Assembly: GCA_034435035.1 (NCBI GenBank)
Contig: DAOTXW010000040.1
Span: forward strand, 98,690 to 162,689
Direction of reading: 5' to 3'
Origin: JAHEME01 sp034435035
Lineage (GTDB): Bacteria; Chloroflexota; Anaerolineae; Aggregatilineales; UBA3940
Length of the DNA: 64,000 nt
Positions within the stretch are counted from its first letter, which is position 1; each line of letters begins with the position of its first letter. Below the pieces are notes generated by a model that was not told where the DNA came from, did not search any database, and saw only the letters and a list, made by a program, of their open reading frames with translations. Shown here piece by piece: positions 41,166 through 50,583 of this stretch. The translations under genes were made by a program, and so were the position numbers.

Positions 41166-41194
41166 TTGAAATGCCGCCGGCGGGGCGCTATAGT
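41166..41194 (+). promoter_or_regulatory. Promoter of the MarR-family regulator/ABC exporter operon
   Basis: TTGAAA (41166-41171) and TATAGT (41189-41194) are spaced by exactly 17 bases. The -10 element overlaps the palindromic operator candidate, so a bound regulator would block transcription. Confidence 0.8.
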
Positions 41195-41224
41195 TAGCAG
41201 GGCTAATGATTGGGCAGGCTAACT
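41192..41224. promoter_or_regulatory. Candidate MarR-type operator
   Basis: AGTTAGC (41192-41198) is inverted as GCTAACT (41218-41224), and TTAGC-AGG-GCTAA (41194-41206) forms a compact nested palindrome. The sites overlap the -10 region and transcription start of the regulator gene, as expected for MarR autorepression. Confidence 0.65.
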
Positions 41225-41244
41225 AATCTCCGGCGGAGGCCGCG

Positions 41245-41718
41245 ATGGCAGGCAGCGCTGCAGACGAGACCGCACACGAAATCCTGCAGGTGATCCCGCT
41301 GGTGATGCGGGTGCTGGCCGCCGAACTGCGGCAGTCCGGCTGCCTGGAGCCGGCGCACCTGCGCGCCCTGACGATGCTGGGCCACCGCACCTGCACGCTC
41401 TCCGAACTGGCAGACGCGCAGGCAGTGAGCCTGCCGACAGCCTCCAACTCGATCACGGCGCTGGAGGATCGCGGCTGGGTGCGGCGTACCCGTTCGGATC
41501 AGGATCGGCGGGTGGTGAGGGTGGAACTGACAGCGCAAGGCCGACAGGCGGTCGAGGATGCACACCGGCAGGCGGAGGCCCGGCTGCGCGCGCTGCTGGA
41601 CAGCCTGAGCCCCGGCGAAATGGAGACTCTGCGGGCCGGGCTGGCGCTGCTGCGACAGATGTTCGGCGCGGGCCGGCAGGCTACCCGGACGGAGCCAGCC
41701 CGCACCGGCCACGAATGA
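41245..41718 (+). CDS. MarR-family transcriptional regulator
   Basis: A 157-residue winged-helix regulator with typical MarR order: HLRALTMLGHRTCTLSELAD, the recognition helix region SLPTASNSITALEDRGWV, the wing RTRSDQDRRVVRVELTAQGR, and a C-terminal dimerisation helix. GGAGG precedes the ATG. MarR proteins dimerise, bind palindromic DNA and release it on ligand binding, often controlling efflux. Here it is the first gene of an operon with two ABC exporter halves and its promoter carries a palindrome, so ligand-responsive autorepression of the exporter is a reasonable inference. The ligand is unknown. Confidence 0.94.
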   Translation: MAGSAADETAHEILQVIPLVMRVLAAELRQSGCLEPAHLRALTMLGHRTCTLSELADAQAVSLPTASNSITALEDRGWVRRTRSDQDRRVVRVELTAQGRQAVEDAHRQAEARLRALLDSLSPGEMETLRAGLALLRQMFGAGRQATRTEPARTGHE

Positions 41719-41736
41719 CAATCGAAAGGAAGCACT

Positions 41737-43605
41737 TTGCAGAATCAGGCTACGCGACCCTGGACACCCCGGCGCAGCCAGACAGCTAAAGCGCCGGCGC
41801 TGGGCCGGGCCATCCGCTACCTAGGCGGACACCGGGCCAGCACGGCGATGGCGTACGGCGCGCTGCTGATCGCCTCGGCGGCGCAGCTGGCCGTCCCGCA
41901 GCTGGTACAGAACATGATCGACGCGATCACCCGCGCGGGCGGCGCCGGTGGGCGCCCCCTGGACGCGACGCAGGCGGAACCGCTGCTGATCAACGCCGCG
42001 CTGCTGATCGTGGCGTTTGCCGCCCTGCGCGGGCTGTTTTCGTTCGCCCAGGCGTATATGGCCGAGAAGACCTCGCAGGGCGTGGCATTTGACTTCCGCA
42101 ATGAGATCTTCGCCAAGATCCAGCGGCTGTCTTTCAGCTACCATGACCGCAACCAGACCGGGCAGCTGATGATCCGCGCCACCGACGATGTGGAGAAGCT
42201 GCGGCTGTTCATCGCCCAGGGGCTGATGCTGGCAGCACAGGCCTTCCTGCTGCTGGCCGGGGCGCTGATCGTGCTGCTGGCGACCAACTGGCGGCTGATG
42301 CTGGCGATCGCGCCTGTGCTGCCACTGGCGCTGGCGCTCTTTATGATCTTCGGGCGGATCAGCCAGCCGCTGTTTGCAGAAGTGCAGAAGCGCATTTCGG
42401 CGCTGAACACGGTGCTGCAGGAGAGCCTGGCGGGCATCAAGGTGGTAAAAGCCTTCGCCCGCGAGGCGTATGTCCAGCAGCGGTTCGACGACGCGGCGGA
42501 GGCGCTGTTAGCCCAGAGCCTGAAGGTCAGCCGCACCTTCGCCTTCCTGTTTCCGCTGATCTTCCTGATCGCCCAGATCGGGCAGGCGGTGATCCTGTAT
42601 GCCGGCGGCCGGCAGATCCTGGCGGGGACGCTGAACCTGGGCGAATACCAGAAGTTCAGCCTGTACCTGGTGTACGTGTTCTTCCCGCTGGGACAGCTGG
42701 GATTCATCATCTCGCTGATGTCGCAGGCGTCGGCCTCGGCGACACGCATCTTCGAGATCCTCGATGCTCAGAGCGAGGTGACCGACAGGCCGGGCGCGGC
42801 GGTGCTGCCGCCGATCCAGGGGCGGGTGGCATTTGAGAACGTCACCTTCCGCTACTTCAACGCGGCGGAACCCGTGCTGCGTGGAGTCAGCTTCACGGCA
42901 GAGCCGGGGCAGACTATCGCCCTGCTGGGGGCAACCGGCAGCGGCAAGACGACGATCATTAACCTGATTCCGCGCTTCTACGACGTGTCGGAGGGAAGGG
43001 TTCTGGTGGATGGACACGATGTGCGGGATGTGACGCTTGACTCGCTGCGCGGCCAGATCGGCATCGTGCTGCAGGAAACCAACCTGTTCAGCGGCACCAT
43101 CCGGGAGAACATCGCGTTCGGGAGGCCGCAGGCCAGCCTGGAAGAGGTGATGGAGGCGGCCCGGGCGGCGGCGGCGCACGAATTCATCATGAGCTTCCCG
43201 GAAGGCTATGATACGCCGGTGGGGGAGCGGGGCGTCACCCTTTCGGGAGGGCAGAAACAGCGGATCGCCATCGCCCGGGCCCTGCTGCTGGATCCCCGCC
43301 TGCTGATCCTGGACGACTCGACCAGCAGCGTCGATGTATCGACCGAAGCGCAGATTCAGCGGGCGCTTGACCGGCTGATGCAGGGGCGGACGAGCTTCGT
43401 GATCGCCCAGCGCATCAGCACCGTGCTGAACGCCGACCAGATCCTGGTGCTGGATCGCGGCCGCGTGGCCGCGCAGGGCACGCATGCTGAGCTGATGGAG
43501 ACCAGCCCGATCTATGCTGAAATCTACGCGTCGCAGCTGATGGATGACGGGGCGGCAGGCGCCGCTGAACCGCTGTCACCTGTGACTCCCCGGGAGGCCC
43601 GGTAA
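41737..43605 (+). CDS. ABC exporter half-transporter with non-canonical catalytic site
   Basis: A 622-residue type IV ABC exporter: six membrane helices (about residues 30-320) and an ATPase domain. Walker A is GATGSGKTT (about 398-406), signature LSGGQKQR (about 502), and Walker B LLILDDSTSSVD, in which the catalytic Glu is Asp. In heterodimeric exporters such as TM287/288, one half has this change and forms the degenerate ATP site. The start codon is TTG at 41737, preceded by AAAGGA. The next gene begins 5 bases later and encodes the likely partner. Substrates are probably drugs or lipids, unproven. Confidence 0.95.
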   Translation: MQNQATRPWTPRRSQTAKAPALGRAIRYLGGHRASTAMAYGALLIASAAQLAVPQLVQNMIDAITRAGGAGGRPLDATQAEPLLINAALLIVAFAALRGLFSFAQAYMAEKTSQGVAFDFRNEIFAKIQRLSFSYHDRNQTGQLMIRATDDVEKLRLFIAQGLMLAAQAFLLLAGALIVLLATNWRLMLAIAPVLPLALALFMIFGRISQPLFAEVQKRISALNTVLQESLAGIKVVKAFAREAYVQQRFDDAAEALLAQSLKVSRTFAFLFPLIFLIAQIGQAVILYAGGRQILAGTLNLGEYQKFSLYLVYVFFPLGQLGFIISLMSQASASATRIFEILDAQSEVTDRPGAAVLPPIQGRVAFENVTFRYFNAAEPVLRGVSFTAEPGQTIALLGATGSGKTTIINLIPRFYDVSEGRVLVDGHDVRDVTLDSLRGQIGIVLQETNLFSGTIRENIAFGRPQASLEEVMEAARAAAAHEFIMSFPEGYDTPVGERGVTLSGGQKQRIAIARALLLDPRLLILDDSTSSVDVSTEAQIQRALDRLMQGRTSFVIAQRISTVLNADQILVLDRGRVAAQGTHAELMETSPIYAEIYASQLMDDGAAGAAEPLSPVTPREAR

Positions 43606-43610
43606 CCACC

Positions 43611-45530
43611 ATGATGGGACAACTCGACGGCGGGCGCCGTCTGCTGGACCGAGAAACGAGCAAACCAGCCCATGTGGCCGCCACGCTGGCGCGGTTCTGG
43701 CTTTACTTCCGCCAGCGCTGGTACGCGCTGGTGATTGTGCTGATCCTGCTGGCAGCCAGCACCTGGACGCAGGTGATCTCGCCGGCGCTGATCGGGCAAG
43801 CTGTAGACTGCTACCTGGTCCCGGCGGGGCCGGAGCGCTGCTGGTACGCGGCCCAAGACATGACCACGGCCTCTCTGGAAGCGCGTGCCACCGGTCTGGG
43901 CGGCCTGGTCGGCAGCCTGGTCGGGCTGTACGCGCTGGGGGCGGCGCTGACGGGGGCGATGTTCTACACGATGACCTGGGTGGGGCAGTCGGCCCTGCGG
44001 CAGATCCGGGTGGAGGTGTTCCGCCACCTGCAGCGGCTGTCGCTGGGCTACTACGCCGAGAACGAGGCGGGCAACCTGATGAGCCGCTTCACCAGCGACG
44101 CGGAGACCATCCAGCAGGTGCTGACCTTCGCGCTGGTGCAGGTGATCAGCGGGGCGCTGCTGATCGTATGGATCACCGCCGCGATGGTGCGGATCAACCT
44201 GCCCTATGCGCTGCTGAGCCTGAGCGTGGTGCCGTTCATGGTGCTGGCGACGGTGTATTTCTCCAGCCAGGCCCGGCAAGCCTTCAGGCGCAGCCGGCGC
44301 GAGATGGGCAGCGTGAATGCCGATCTGCAGGAGAGCATCGCCGGGGTGCGAGAGACGCAGGCCTTCAGCCGGGAGGACGAGAACATCAGCAGCTTCCGGC
44401 AGACTAACGCGGCCAACCGGGACGCCAACATCCGGGCGGCGGCCTTCACCAGCGCGCTGTCGCCGGTGCTGGAAGCCCTGGGGTACCTGGGGCTGGCTAT
44501 CGTGGTGGTGGCAGGCGGACTTTCGCTGCTGCGGGATGAGCCGCTGCCGGGCGCGACGGTGGTCTCGCTGGGGACGGTGATCGTCTTCATCCAGTACACG
44601 CAGCGCTTCAACCAGCCGATCCAGCAGATCGCGGTGCTGTGGACGAACATCCAGAGCGCCATCGCCGGCGGCGAGCGCATCTTCGGGCTGCTGGACGTCG
44701 TGCCGGATATTGTGGATCGGGCCGATGCCCGCGTGATGCCGCGGATCACCGGCCGGGTGGAGTTTGAAAATGTCTCGGCGGCGTACAAGATAGGGCAGCC
44801 GGTGCTGCGCGGGGTGTCATTCACGGCGGAGCCCGGGCAGGTCGTTGCCATTGTGGGGCCGACAGGGGCCGGCAAGACGACAATCATCAACCTGATTCCG
44901 CGCTTCTACGATGTCACGGCGGGGGCGGTCCGGATCGACGGGATCGATGTGCGGGATGTCACCGCGGAGAGCCTGCGGCAGCAGATCGGGATCGTGCTGC
45001 AGGATACATTCCTGTTTGCGGACAGCGTGATGAACAACATCCGCTACGGGCGGCTGGACGCGACTGACGAGGAAGTCATGGCGGCGGCGCGGCTGGCTTC
45101 GGCGGATGGATTCATCGAGCGGCTGCCGGAGGGCTACCAGACGGTGCTGGGGGAGCGCGGCGGGGGGCTGAGTCAGGGACAGCGGCAGCTGATCGCCATC
45201 GCCCGGGCGGCGCTGGCCGATCCGCGCATCCTGATCCTGGACGAGGCAACCTCCAGCGTCGATACGCGGACGGAGCGGCTGATCCAGCAGGCGCTGCAGA
45301 AGCTGCTGGAAGGACGGACGAGCTTCGTGATCGCGCACCGGCTGAGCACGATCCGCAACGCCGACCAGGTGCTGATGCTGCAGGAGGGCCAGATCGTCGA
45401 ACGGGGCACCCATGCGGAGCTGATGGCGCGGCGCGGGGCCTACTACGATCTGACGATGAGCCAGTTTCGCCATGAGGAAGCGGAAGGGCAGCCCGGCGGC
45501 ACGCAGGCACCTGTCCCGGCGGGCGACTGA
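43611..45530 (+). CDS. ABC exporter half-transporter with canonical catalytic glutamate
   Basis: A 639-residue partner of the preceding protein, with six membrane helices and an ATPase domain. Walker A is GPTGAGKTT (about residue 416), the signature is LSQGQRQL (about 520) with Gln in place of the second-position Gly of LSGGQ, and Walker B ILILDEATSSVD has the catalytic Glu. A degenerate signature here plus the Asp in the partner's Walker B are exactly the complementary changes expected at one site of a heterodimer. An extra loop with CYLVPAGPERCWY (about residues 66-80) lies between TM1 and TM2. Translation is probably coupled to the upstream gene. Confidence 0.95.
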   Translation: MMGQLDGGRRLLDRETSKPAHVAATLARFWLYFRQRWYALVIVLILLAASTWTQVISPALIGQAVDCYLVPAGPERCWYAAQDMTTASLEARATGLGGLVGSLVGLYALGAALTGAMFYTMTWVGQSALRQIRVEVFRHLQRLSLGYYAENEAGNLMSRFTSDAETIQQVLTFALVQVISGALLIVWITAAMVRINLPYALLSLSVVPFMVLATVYFSSQARQAFRRSRREMGSVNADLQESIAGVRETQAFSREDENISSFRQTNAANRDANIRAAAFTSALSPVLEALGYLGLAIVVVAGGLSLLRDEPLPGATVVSLGTVIVFIQYTQRFNQPIQQIAVLWTNIQSAIAGGERIFGLLDVVPDIVDRADARVMPRITGRVEFENVSAAYKIGQPVLRGVSFTAEPGQVVAIVGPTGAGKTTIINLIPRFYDVTAGAVRIDGIDVRDVTAESLRQQIGIVLQDTFLFADSVMNNIRYGRLDATDEEVMAAARLASADGFIERLPEGYQTVLGERGGGLSQGQRQLIAIARAALADPRILILDEATSSVDTRTERLIQQALQKLLEGRTSFVIAHRLSTIRNADQVLMLQEGQIVERGTHAELMARRGAYYDLTMSQFRHEEAEGQPGGTQAPVPAGD

Positions 45531-45554
45531 GGCAGGCGCGCTGCCCAGGCGGCT

Positions 45555-47444
45555 TCAGGGCTGGACCCGTCGCAGAATGGCGGCTGTGATCGCCTGGCGG
45601 CTCAGGCCGTGCTCGTTGCGGAAAACCAGCACCAGCGGATGATCGTAGACGGTAAAGGACTCATCCGCCGGGCCGAGCGAGAGCGCCGGGGCAGGGGGCG
45701 CCAGGCCCGGATCTGCCAGACGGGGCCACACGAGCGTGTCGTCAAACAGCGTCAGGCCGAAGATCTGCGGGTAGCGTGAGAAAGTACGCTCCAGGCGGAA
45801 GCCCAGTTCGCCGGCAAAGAGGGCGCGATAATAGGCCGCTGTCAGGGGGTAGCGGTCGTGCAGGCGGGGGATGACCCCATACAGACGGCTGCTGGAGAGG
45901 ATGATGTAGTCGGCGCCGGCCACCTGATCGGCCAGGGCGGCGAGCTTCCGGCGATCATCCGGCTCGGCGAAGGGGTCGATCAGGCGGCTGCTGACAAATC
46001 CCTCGCGGAGGTAGCCGCGGCCGTCGAGGGTCAGGTCGAGCGGCAGGGGGTCGTCCCAGCGCTCGGAGACGATGCGCACGCCGGGCGGCAGTTCGCGGTA
46101 GATCCATCGGCTGGCGGCAATCCAGGGGTGGGGAGCCGCATACATCTGCATGAACGCCCCCGCGTAGAGCAGGGTGGGGAGCAGCACCGCCACCCCAACA
46201 GCCACCTGCCTGCGTGGGCGGCCGGCGAGCCCGGGCGACGAGACGATCAGGCCGCCCACGAGGGCGAACCACGCCGGGGTGGCCGGCAACAGATAGCGCG
46301 GGAACTTCACCAGCTGCAACCCCACAGAGATCAACACCCCCCAGGACCAGACTGCAACGACCAGCCCATCGGGCCGGGGGCGGCGCAGGGCGGAGGCTCC
46401 GGCCCACAGCAGGGCGGCGAGCGACGCCGCCGTGAGCGGGAGTCCCAGAGTCCAGCGGGCCTGCTGGTCGAGCACATAGAGCAGCGGCGGAGTGCCCAGG
46501 TACTGGCGGGTGAACGGCCAGTCGGCGGCGCCTGAGATCACAGCGGCCTGCCCCCCGACCGCTGCCAGGAAGGTCGGGGCATCCAGGAGGGCGTAGGGAT
46601 TGGTGAGAACAAAAACCGCTGCGGCCAGACCCAGCGCCAGCCAGAGGGCCGGCGGATCGCGCGGGGCGGGCCAGCGGATCGCTGCCTGGCCGGGGACGCG
46701 GCCTGCCGGGAACCCCCAATGGGCGGCCAGCAGCGGGACGGCCAGCAGGCCGGCGCTGGCCTTGCAGGCGATGGCCAGACCGGCGCAGAGACCGGCTGCC
46801 AGACTGGCGGCACGCCGCTCCGTGCGGGCATAGATCGCGAGCTGCCAGATCGTCAGGGTCGAGAAAAGGGCCAGCGGCGCATCCACCGTGCCGAAGTGCG
46901 CGTTCTGAATGTGCAGGACGGCCAGAGCGCCGCAGGCCGCAGCCACCAGGCCCGCAGCGGGACTGTACAGATCGCGAGCCAGCCAGTAGATCACCAGGAC
47001 GGTAGCGGAATCCGCCAGGGCGGACAGCGCACGGCCAACCCAGGTGAGATGGGTATAGCGGTCGGCGCCGGCTACGTTCAGCAGGCGGCCCGGCAGCGAG
47101 TCCGGGGGGAGGGAAGCGCACAGGCGCCCGCCGGGCGCGCATACAAGGCGGAGGAGCGCCCCCATGCCCACTTCTGCGTACAGCGGCAGATGCCCGTACG
47201 CATAGCCCTCAGGCTGGCCGTCGGGGCGGCGCAGGGGGTTCAACGATGAGTGAGGAGCATCAAGCGCCGCGGCGGGGCTGGCGGGGAAGTCCAGGCGGCT
47301 GGCGATGAACAGGATGGCGCGCTCATCGGGGTGCAGCTGGCTCCCGCCATCCCAGCCCAGATGGCTGAAGCGCAAACAGGCGCCGATCAGCACAACAGCG
47401 GCCACCGCGAGGCGCCTGATCGGGGTGGGGAGGGCGGTCTGCAT
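45555..47444 (-). CDS. GT39-like polytopic membrane protein
   Basis: A 629-residue protein with about eleven membrane segments. The first loop GWDGGSQLHPDERAILFIASR carries the HPDE acidic pattern of GT-C enzymes, and YAYGHLPLYAEVGMG follows. It is closely similar in layout to the N-terminal half of the large double-module protein at 23.6-28.9 kb, including a C-terminal soluble tail with LGFRLERTFSRYPQIFG and SFTVYDHPLVLVFRN. It stands alone between the ABC exporter operon and the liv operon. A glycosyltransferase role is inferred by family; donor and acceptor are unknown. Confidence 0.83.
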   Translation of the reverse strand: MQTALPTPIRRLAVAAVVLIGACLRFSHLGWDGGSQLHPDERAILFIASRLDFPASPAAALDAPHSSLNPLRRPDGQPEGYAYGHLPLYAEVGMGALLRLVCAPGGRLCASLPPDSLPGRLLNVAGADRYTHLTWVGRALSALADSATVLVIYWLARDLYSPAAGLVAAACGALAVLHIQNAHFGTVDAPLALFSTLTIWQLAIYARTERRAASLAAGLCAGLAIACKASAGLLAVPLLAAHWGFPAGRVPGQAAIRWPAPRDPPALWLALGLAAAVFVLTNPYALLDAPTFLAAVGGQAAVISGAADWPFTRQYLGTPPLLYVLDQQARWTLGLPLTAASLAALLWAGASALRRPRPDGLVVAVWSWGVLISVGLQLVKFPRYLLPATPAWFALVGGLIVSSPGLAGRPRRQVAVGVAVLLPTLLYAGAFMQMYAAPHPWIAASRWIYRELPPGVRIVSERWDDPLPLDLTLDGRGYLREGFVSSRLIDPFAEPDDRRKLAALADQVAGADYIILSSSRLYGVIPRLHDRYPLTAAYYRALFAGELGFRLERTFSRYPQIFGLTLFDDTLVWPRLADPGLAPPAPALSLGPADESFTVYDHPLVLVFRNEHGLSRQAITAAILRRVQP

Positions 47445-47465
47445 GCGCCGCGTCCTTCATCAACA

Positions 47466-47495
47466 ACGCGCCAGGGGGGCTACCCGCTGGCGCGT
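47466..47495 (-). terminator. Terminator of the liv operon
   Basis: ACGCGCCAG (47466-47474) pairs fully with CTGGCGCGT (47487-47495) around a 12-base loop. On the minus strand it lies 28 bases past the livF stop and is followed by TGTTGATG. Confidence 0.65.
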
Positions 47496-47522
47496 CCGGG
47501 AATGGCCTGCCTGCTGCCCGCG

Positions 47523-48235
<713 letters not shown>

Positions 48236-48236
<1 letters not shown>

Positions 48237-49018
48237 TACTGGATCGCCTCCTCGATCGGTCGTCCCAGGTAGGCAGCGATGACGCGGGGGTCGCGCTTGA
48301 CTTCATCGGGTGTGCCTTCGGCGATTTTGACACCGTAGTCAAGCACCGTCACCTGATCGGAGATGCCCATCACCACCCGCATATCGTGTTCGATGAGCAG
48401 GATGCTGAGCTGCATCTCATCGCGGATGCGCGTGATGAAGCCCATGAGCTCCTCGGTTTCATGCGGGTTCATACCGGCTGTGGGTTCGTCGAGAAGCAGC
48501 AGATAGGGTTCGTTAGCCAGCGCCCTGGCGATCTCAAGCCGGCGCTGCCCGCCGTAGGGGATGTTGCGGGCCAGCGTGTCGCCCTTGCCCTGCAAGCCGA
48601 CGAACTCGAGCAGTTCACGGGCTTTTTCAAACGCGGCACGCTCCTCGCGGACGGTAGCGGGATCGCGCAGGACGGCGCCCAGCGGGCTGCTCTTCATGCG
48701 CGGGTGATGGCCGACCATGATGTTCTCCAGCGCCGTCATGGCCGAGAACAGGCGGATGTTCTGGTAAGTGCGGGCAATGCGCCGCGCGGCGACCTTATCG
48801 GGCGCGAGGCCTATGAGGGACTCGCCACGGAAGATGATATCGCCTTCCTCCGGCGTATAGAAGCCTGAAACACAATTGAAGAAGGTGGTCTTACCGGCGC
48901 CGTTGGGGCCGATGACACTGGCGATGGTGCGCTCTGGCACGACGAGGTCAACGCGGTTAACGGCGGTCAGGCCACCAAAGCGCTTGGTGAGCTGCCGGGT
49001 TTCCAGTACATGAGTCAT
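48236..49018 (-). CDS. livG: Branched-chain amino-acid ABC transporter ATP-binding protein LivG
   Basis: A 260-residue ATPase of the LivG type. Walker A is GPNGAGKTTFFNCVSGF, then RIARTYQNIRLFSAMTALENIM, the signature region in this family reads IPYGGQRRLEIARAL, and Walker B is LLLLDEPTAGMNPHETEEL, with the family's C-terminal LDYGVKIAEGTPDEVKRDP. It overlaps livM by four bases (ATGA) and livF by one. With LivF it forms the ATPase pair of the importer. Confidence 0.95.
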
Positions 49019-50583
49019 GCCAGCACCTCCCCCTGTGCGGCTGACGGCTCCTCTTCGGCATCGGGTGGACTTTCCTCAGCAGCGTGGATCTCCAGCCGGC
49101 GGCGCTGGGACGGCAGGATGCCCTCCGGGCGCAGGATCATCATGATCACCAATAGGGCGGCGAAGATGATGATCCGGAAGTTCTCAAACTCGCGGAGGAT
49201 CTCCGGCACGCCCTTGAGGACGAATGCGCCCAGGATCACGCCGGGGATGCTGCCCATGCCGCCGACGATGACGACGGCCAGCACATTGATCGAGACGATC
49301 AGAGTATGGTCCTGGGGGTTGGTGAACTGATTGCGGGAGGCGAAGAGCGCGCCACCCAGCCCGGCGAAGGCAGCGCCGATGCCGAAGGCGAGCAGCTTGG
49401 CCTGGAGGGTGTTGATGCCGACGGCCTGGGCCACCGTCTCGTCCTCGCGCATGGCGACCCAGGCGCGACCGACCCGCGAATGCTGCAGGCGGTCGGTAAT
49501 GAAGATGACCAGCAGCACGCCGATAAGCAGCAGGTAAACGAATTCTTCAAAGCCGAGCACACGGCCAAACAACAGGGGCTGGGGGATGTCCACGACACCC
49601 ATGGGACCGCCCGAGAACCAGGTCAGCGCGTCGCTGCCCGCCAGGATGCGGATGATCTCGCCGAAGCCCAGGGTGACGATGGCCAGGTAGTCACCACGCA
49701 GGCGCAGGACGGGGATGCCGAGCAGGATGCCGGCGGTGGCGGCCAGCAGAACGGCGAGCGGCACCACGACCCAGAAGTTCCACAGCAGCCCATGAGGGCC
49801 TGGAGCGGTGAGCAGGGCAACGGTGTAAGCGCCGACCGCGAAGAAGGCCACGTAGCCCAGATCGAGCAGGCCCGCAAAACCGACCACGATGTTCAGCCCC
49901 AGCCCCATCAGGACGTAGATGAGGATGGTGCCCATGTTGTAGTCCCAGGCCTGGCTGAGCCGGGTGGGGAGCCACAGCACGACGGCGAGCAGCAGGACAT
50001 AGGCCACGATGCGGGAGGCCGGATGCCGCTGCGCCGCGCGAACCGGAGCGGCCTGGCTCACCGCCTGGCGGATGCCGGTGAAGAACTGATCGATGGCCTC
50101 CCGGACCGGGCCGCGGAAGATGCCGCGGGCCAGGATCGAGCCGGCCAGGCTGGCAACGGTCAACAGACCCAGGATGGAGAGGGCTCCGTTTGTGGTACCC
50201 CTGCCCAGCAGGTACAGGCCGACGGCATCAGGCGACAGAGCGACCAGGTACTTGCGCAGATTGACACCGGCGTCGATCTGCCCGCCCAGGAGGTAGCCCA
50301 GGGCGCCCGCCAGCACGCCGGCGCTCAAGCCGGCCAGCAGGCCAGCGAGCAGGGCACGCGGCCAGGTATCGTGATCGCCGGGGCGGGCCGCTCTGCCTCC
50401 AGTCCACAGGCCCAGCAAAACCAGCAGGAGGATCGTACCCGCGACAGGCGGAGCCTCGGCGGAGGCGAACAGGGCGCCCAGGCTTGTTCCGAGGGTCTCG
50501 GCAAAGCCGGTCATCACCAGGAAGATAATGATGGCGCCGAAGACCAGCCCGGTCTGCACACTGCTGCGAATATGGGTCGCCAT
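49015..50583 (-). CDS. livM: Branched-chain amino-acid ABC transporter permease LivM (long form)
   Basis: A 522-residue permease. The LivM core is in the C-terminal two-thirds (from about residue 200): LIYVLMGLGLNIVVGFAGLLDLGYVAFFAVGAY-type start, VTLGFGEIIRILA, the EAA-like REDETVAQAVGINTLQAKLLAFGIGA loop, and a C-terminal LRPEGILP. About 190 extra N-terminal residues add four or so membrane segments, which makes it longer than the common 300-430 residues. It overlaps livH by one base and livG by four. It forms the membrane channel with LivH. Confidence 0.94.
   Translation of the reverse strand: MATHIRSSVQTGLVFGAIIIFLVMTGFAETLGTSLGALFASAEAPPVAGTILLLVLLGLWTGGRAARPGDHDTWPRALLAGLLAGLSAGVLAGALGYLLGGQIDAGVNLRKYLVALSPDAVGLYLLGRGTTNGALSILGLLTVASLAGSILARGIFRGPVREAIDQFFTGIRQAVSQAAPVRAAQRHPASRIVAYVLLLAVVLWLPTRLSQAWDYNMGTILIYVLMGLGLNIVVGFAGLLDLGYVAFFAVGAYTVALLTAPGPHGLLWNFWVVVPLAVLLAATAGILLGIPVLRLRGDYLAIVTLGFGEIIRILAGSDALTWFSGGPMGVVDIPQPLLFGRVLGFEEFVYLLLIGVLLVIFITDRLQHSRVGRAWVAMREDETVAQAVGINTLQAKLLAFGIGAAFAGLGGALFASRNQFTNPQDHTLIVSINVLAVVIVGGMGSIPGVILGAFVLKGVPEILREFENFRIIIFAALLVIMMILRPEGILPSQRRRLEIHAAEESPPDAEEEPSAAQGEVLA

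Larger units (their letters stand above)
40654..41244. other. 591-base intergenic region between divergent rplU and marR-like genes
   Basis: No supported gene lies here. It contains the rplU promoter (40759-40787), a pair of related hairpin repeats (40917-41004), and the promoter and palindromic operator of the MarR-family gene (41166-41224). The stretch 41005-41160 shows nothing I can interpret. Confidence 0.8.

Noticed and set aside
41737..45530. The two adjacent ABC exporter genes considered as one split or frameshifted gene
   Set aside because: Each has a full membrane domain and a full ATPase domain with its own start and stop, so they are two half-transporters.
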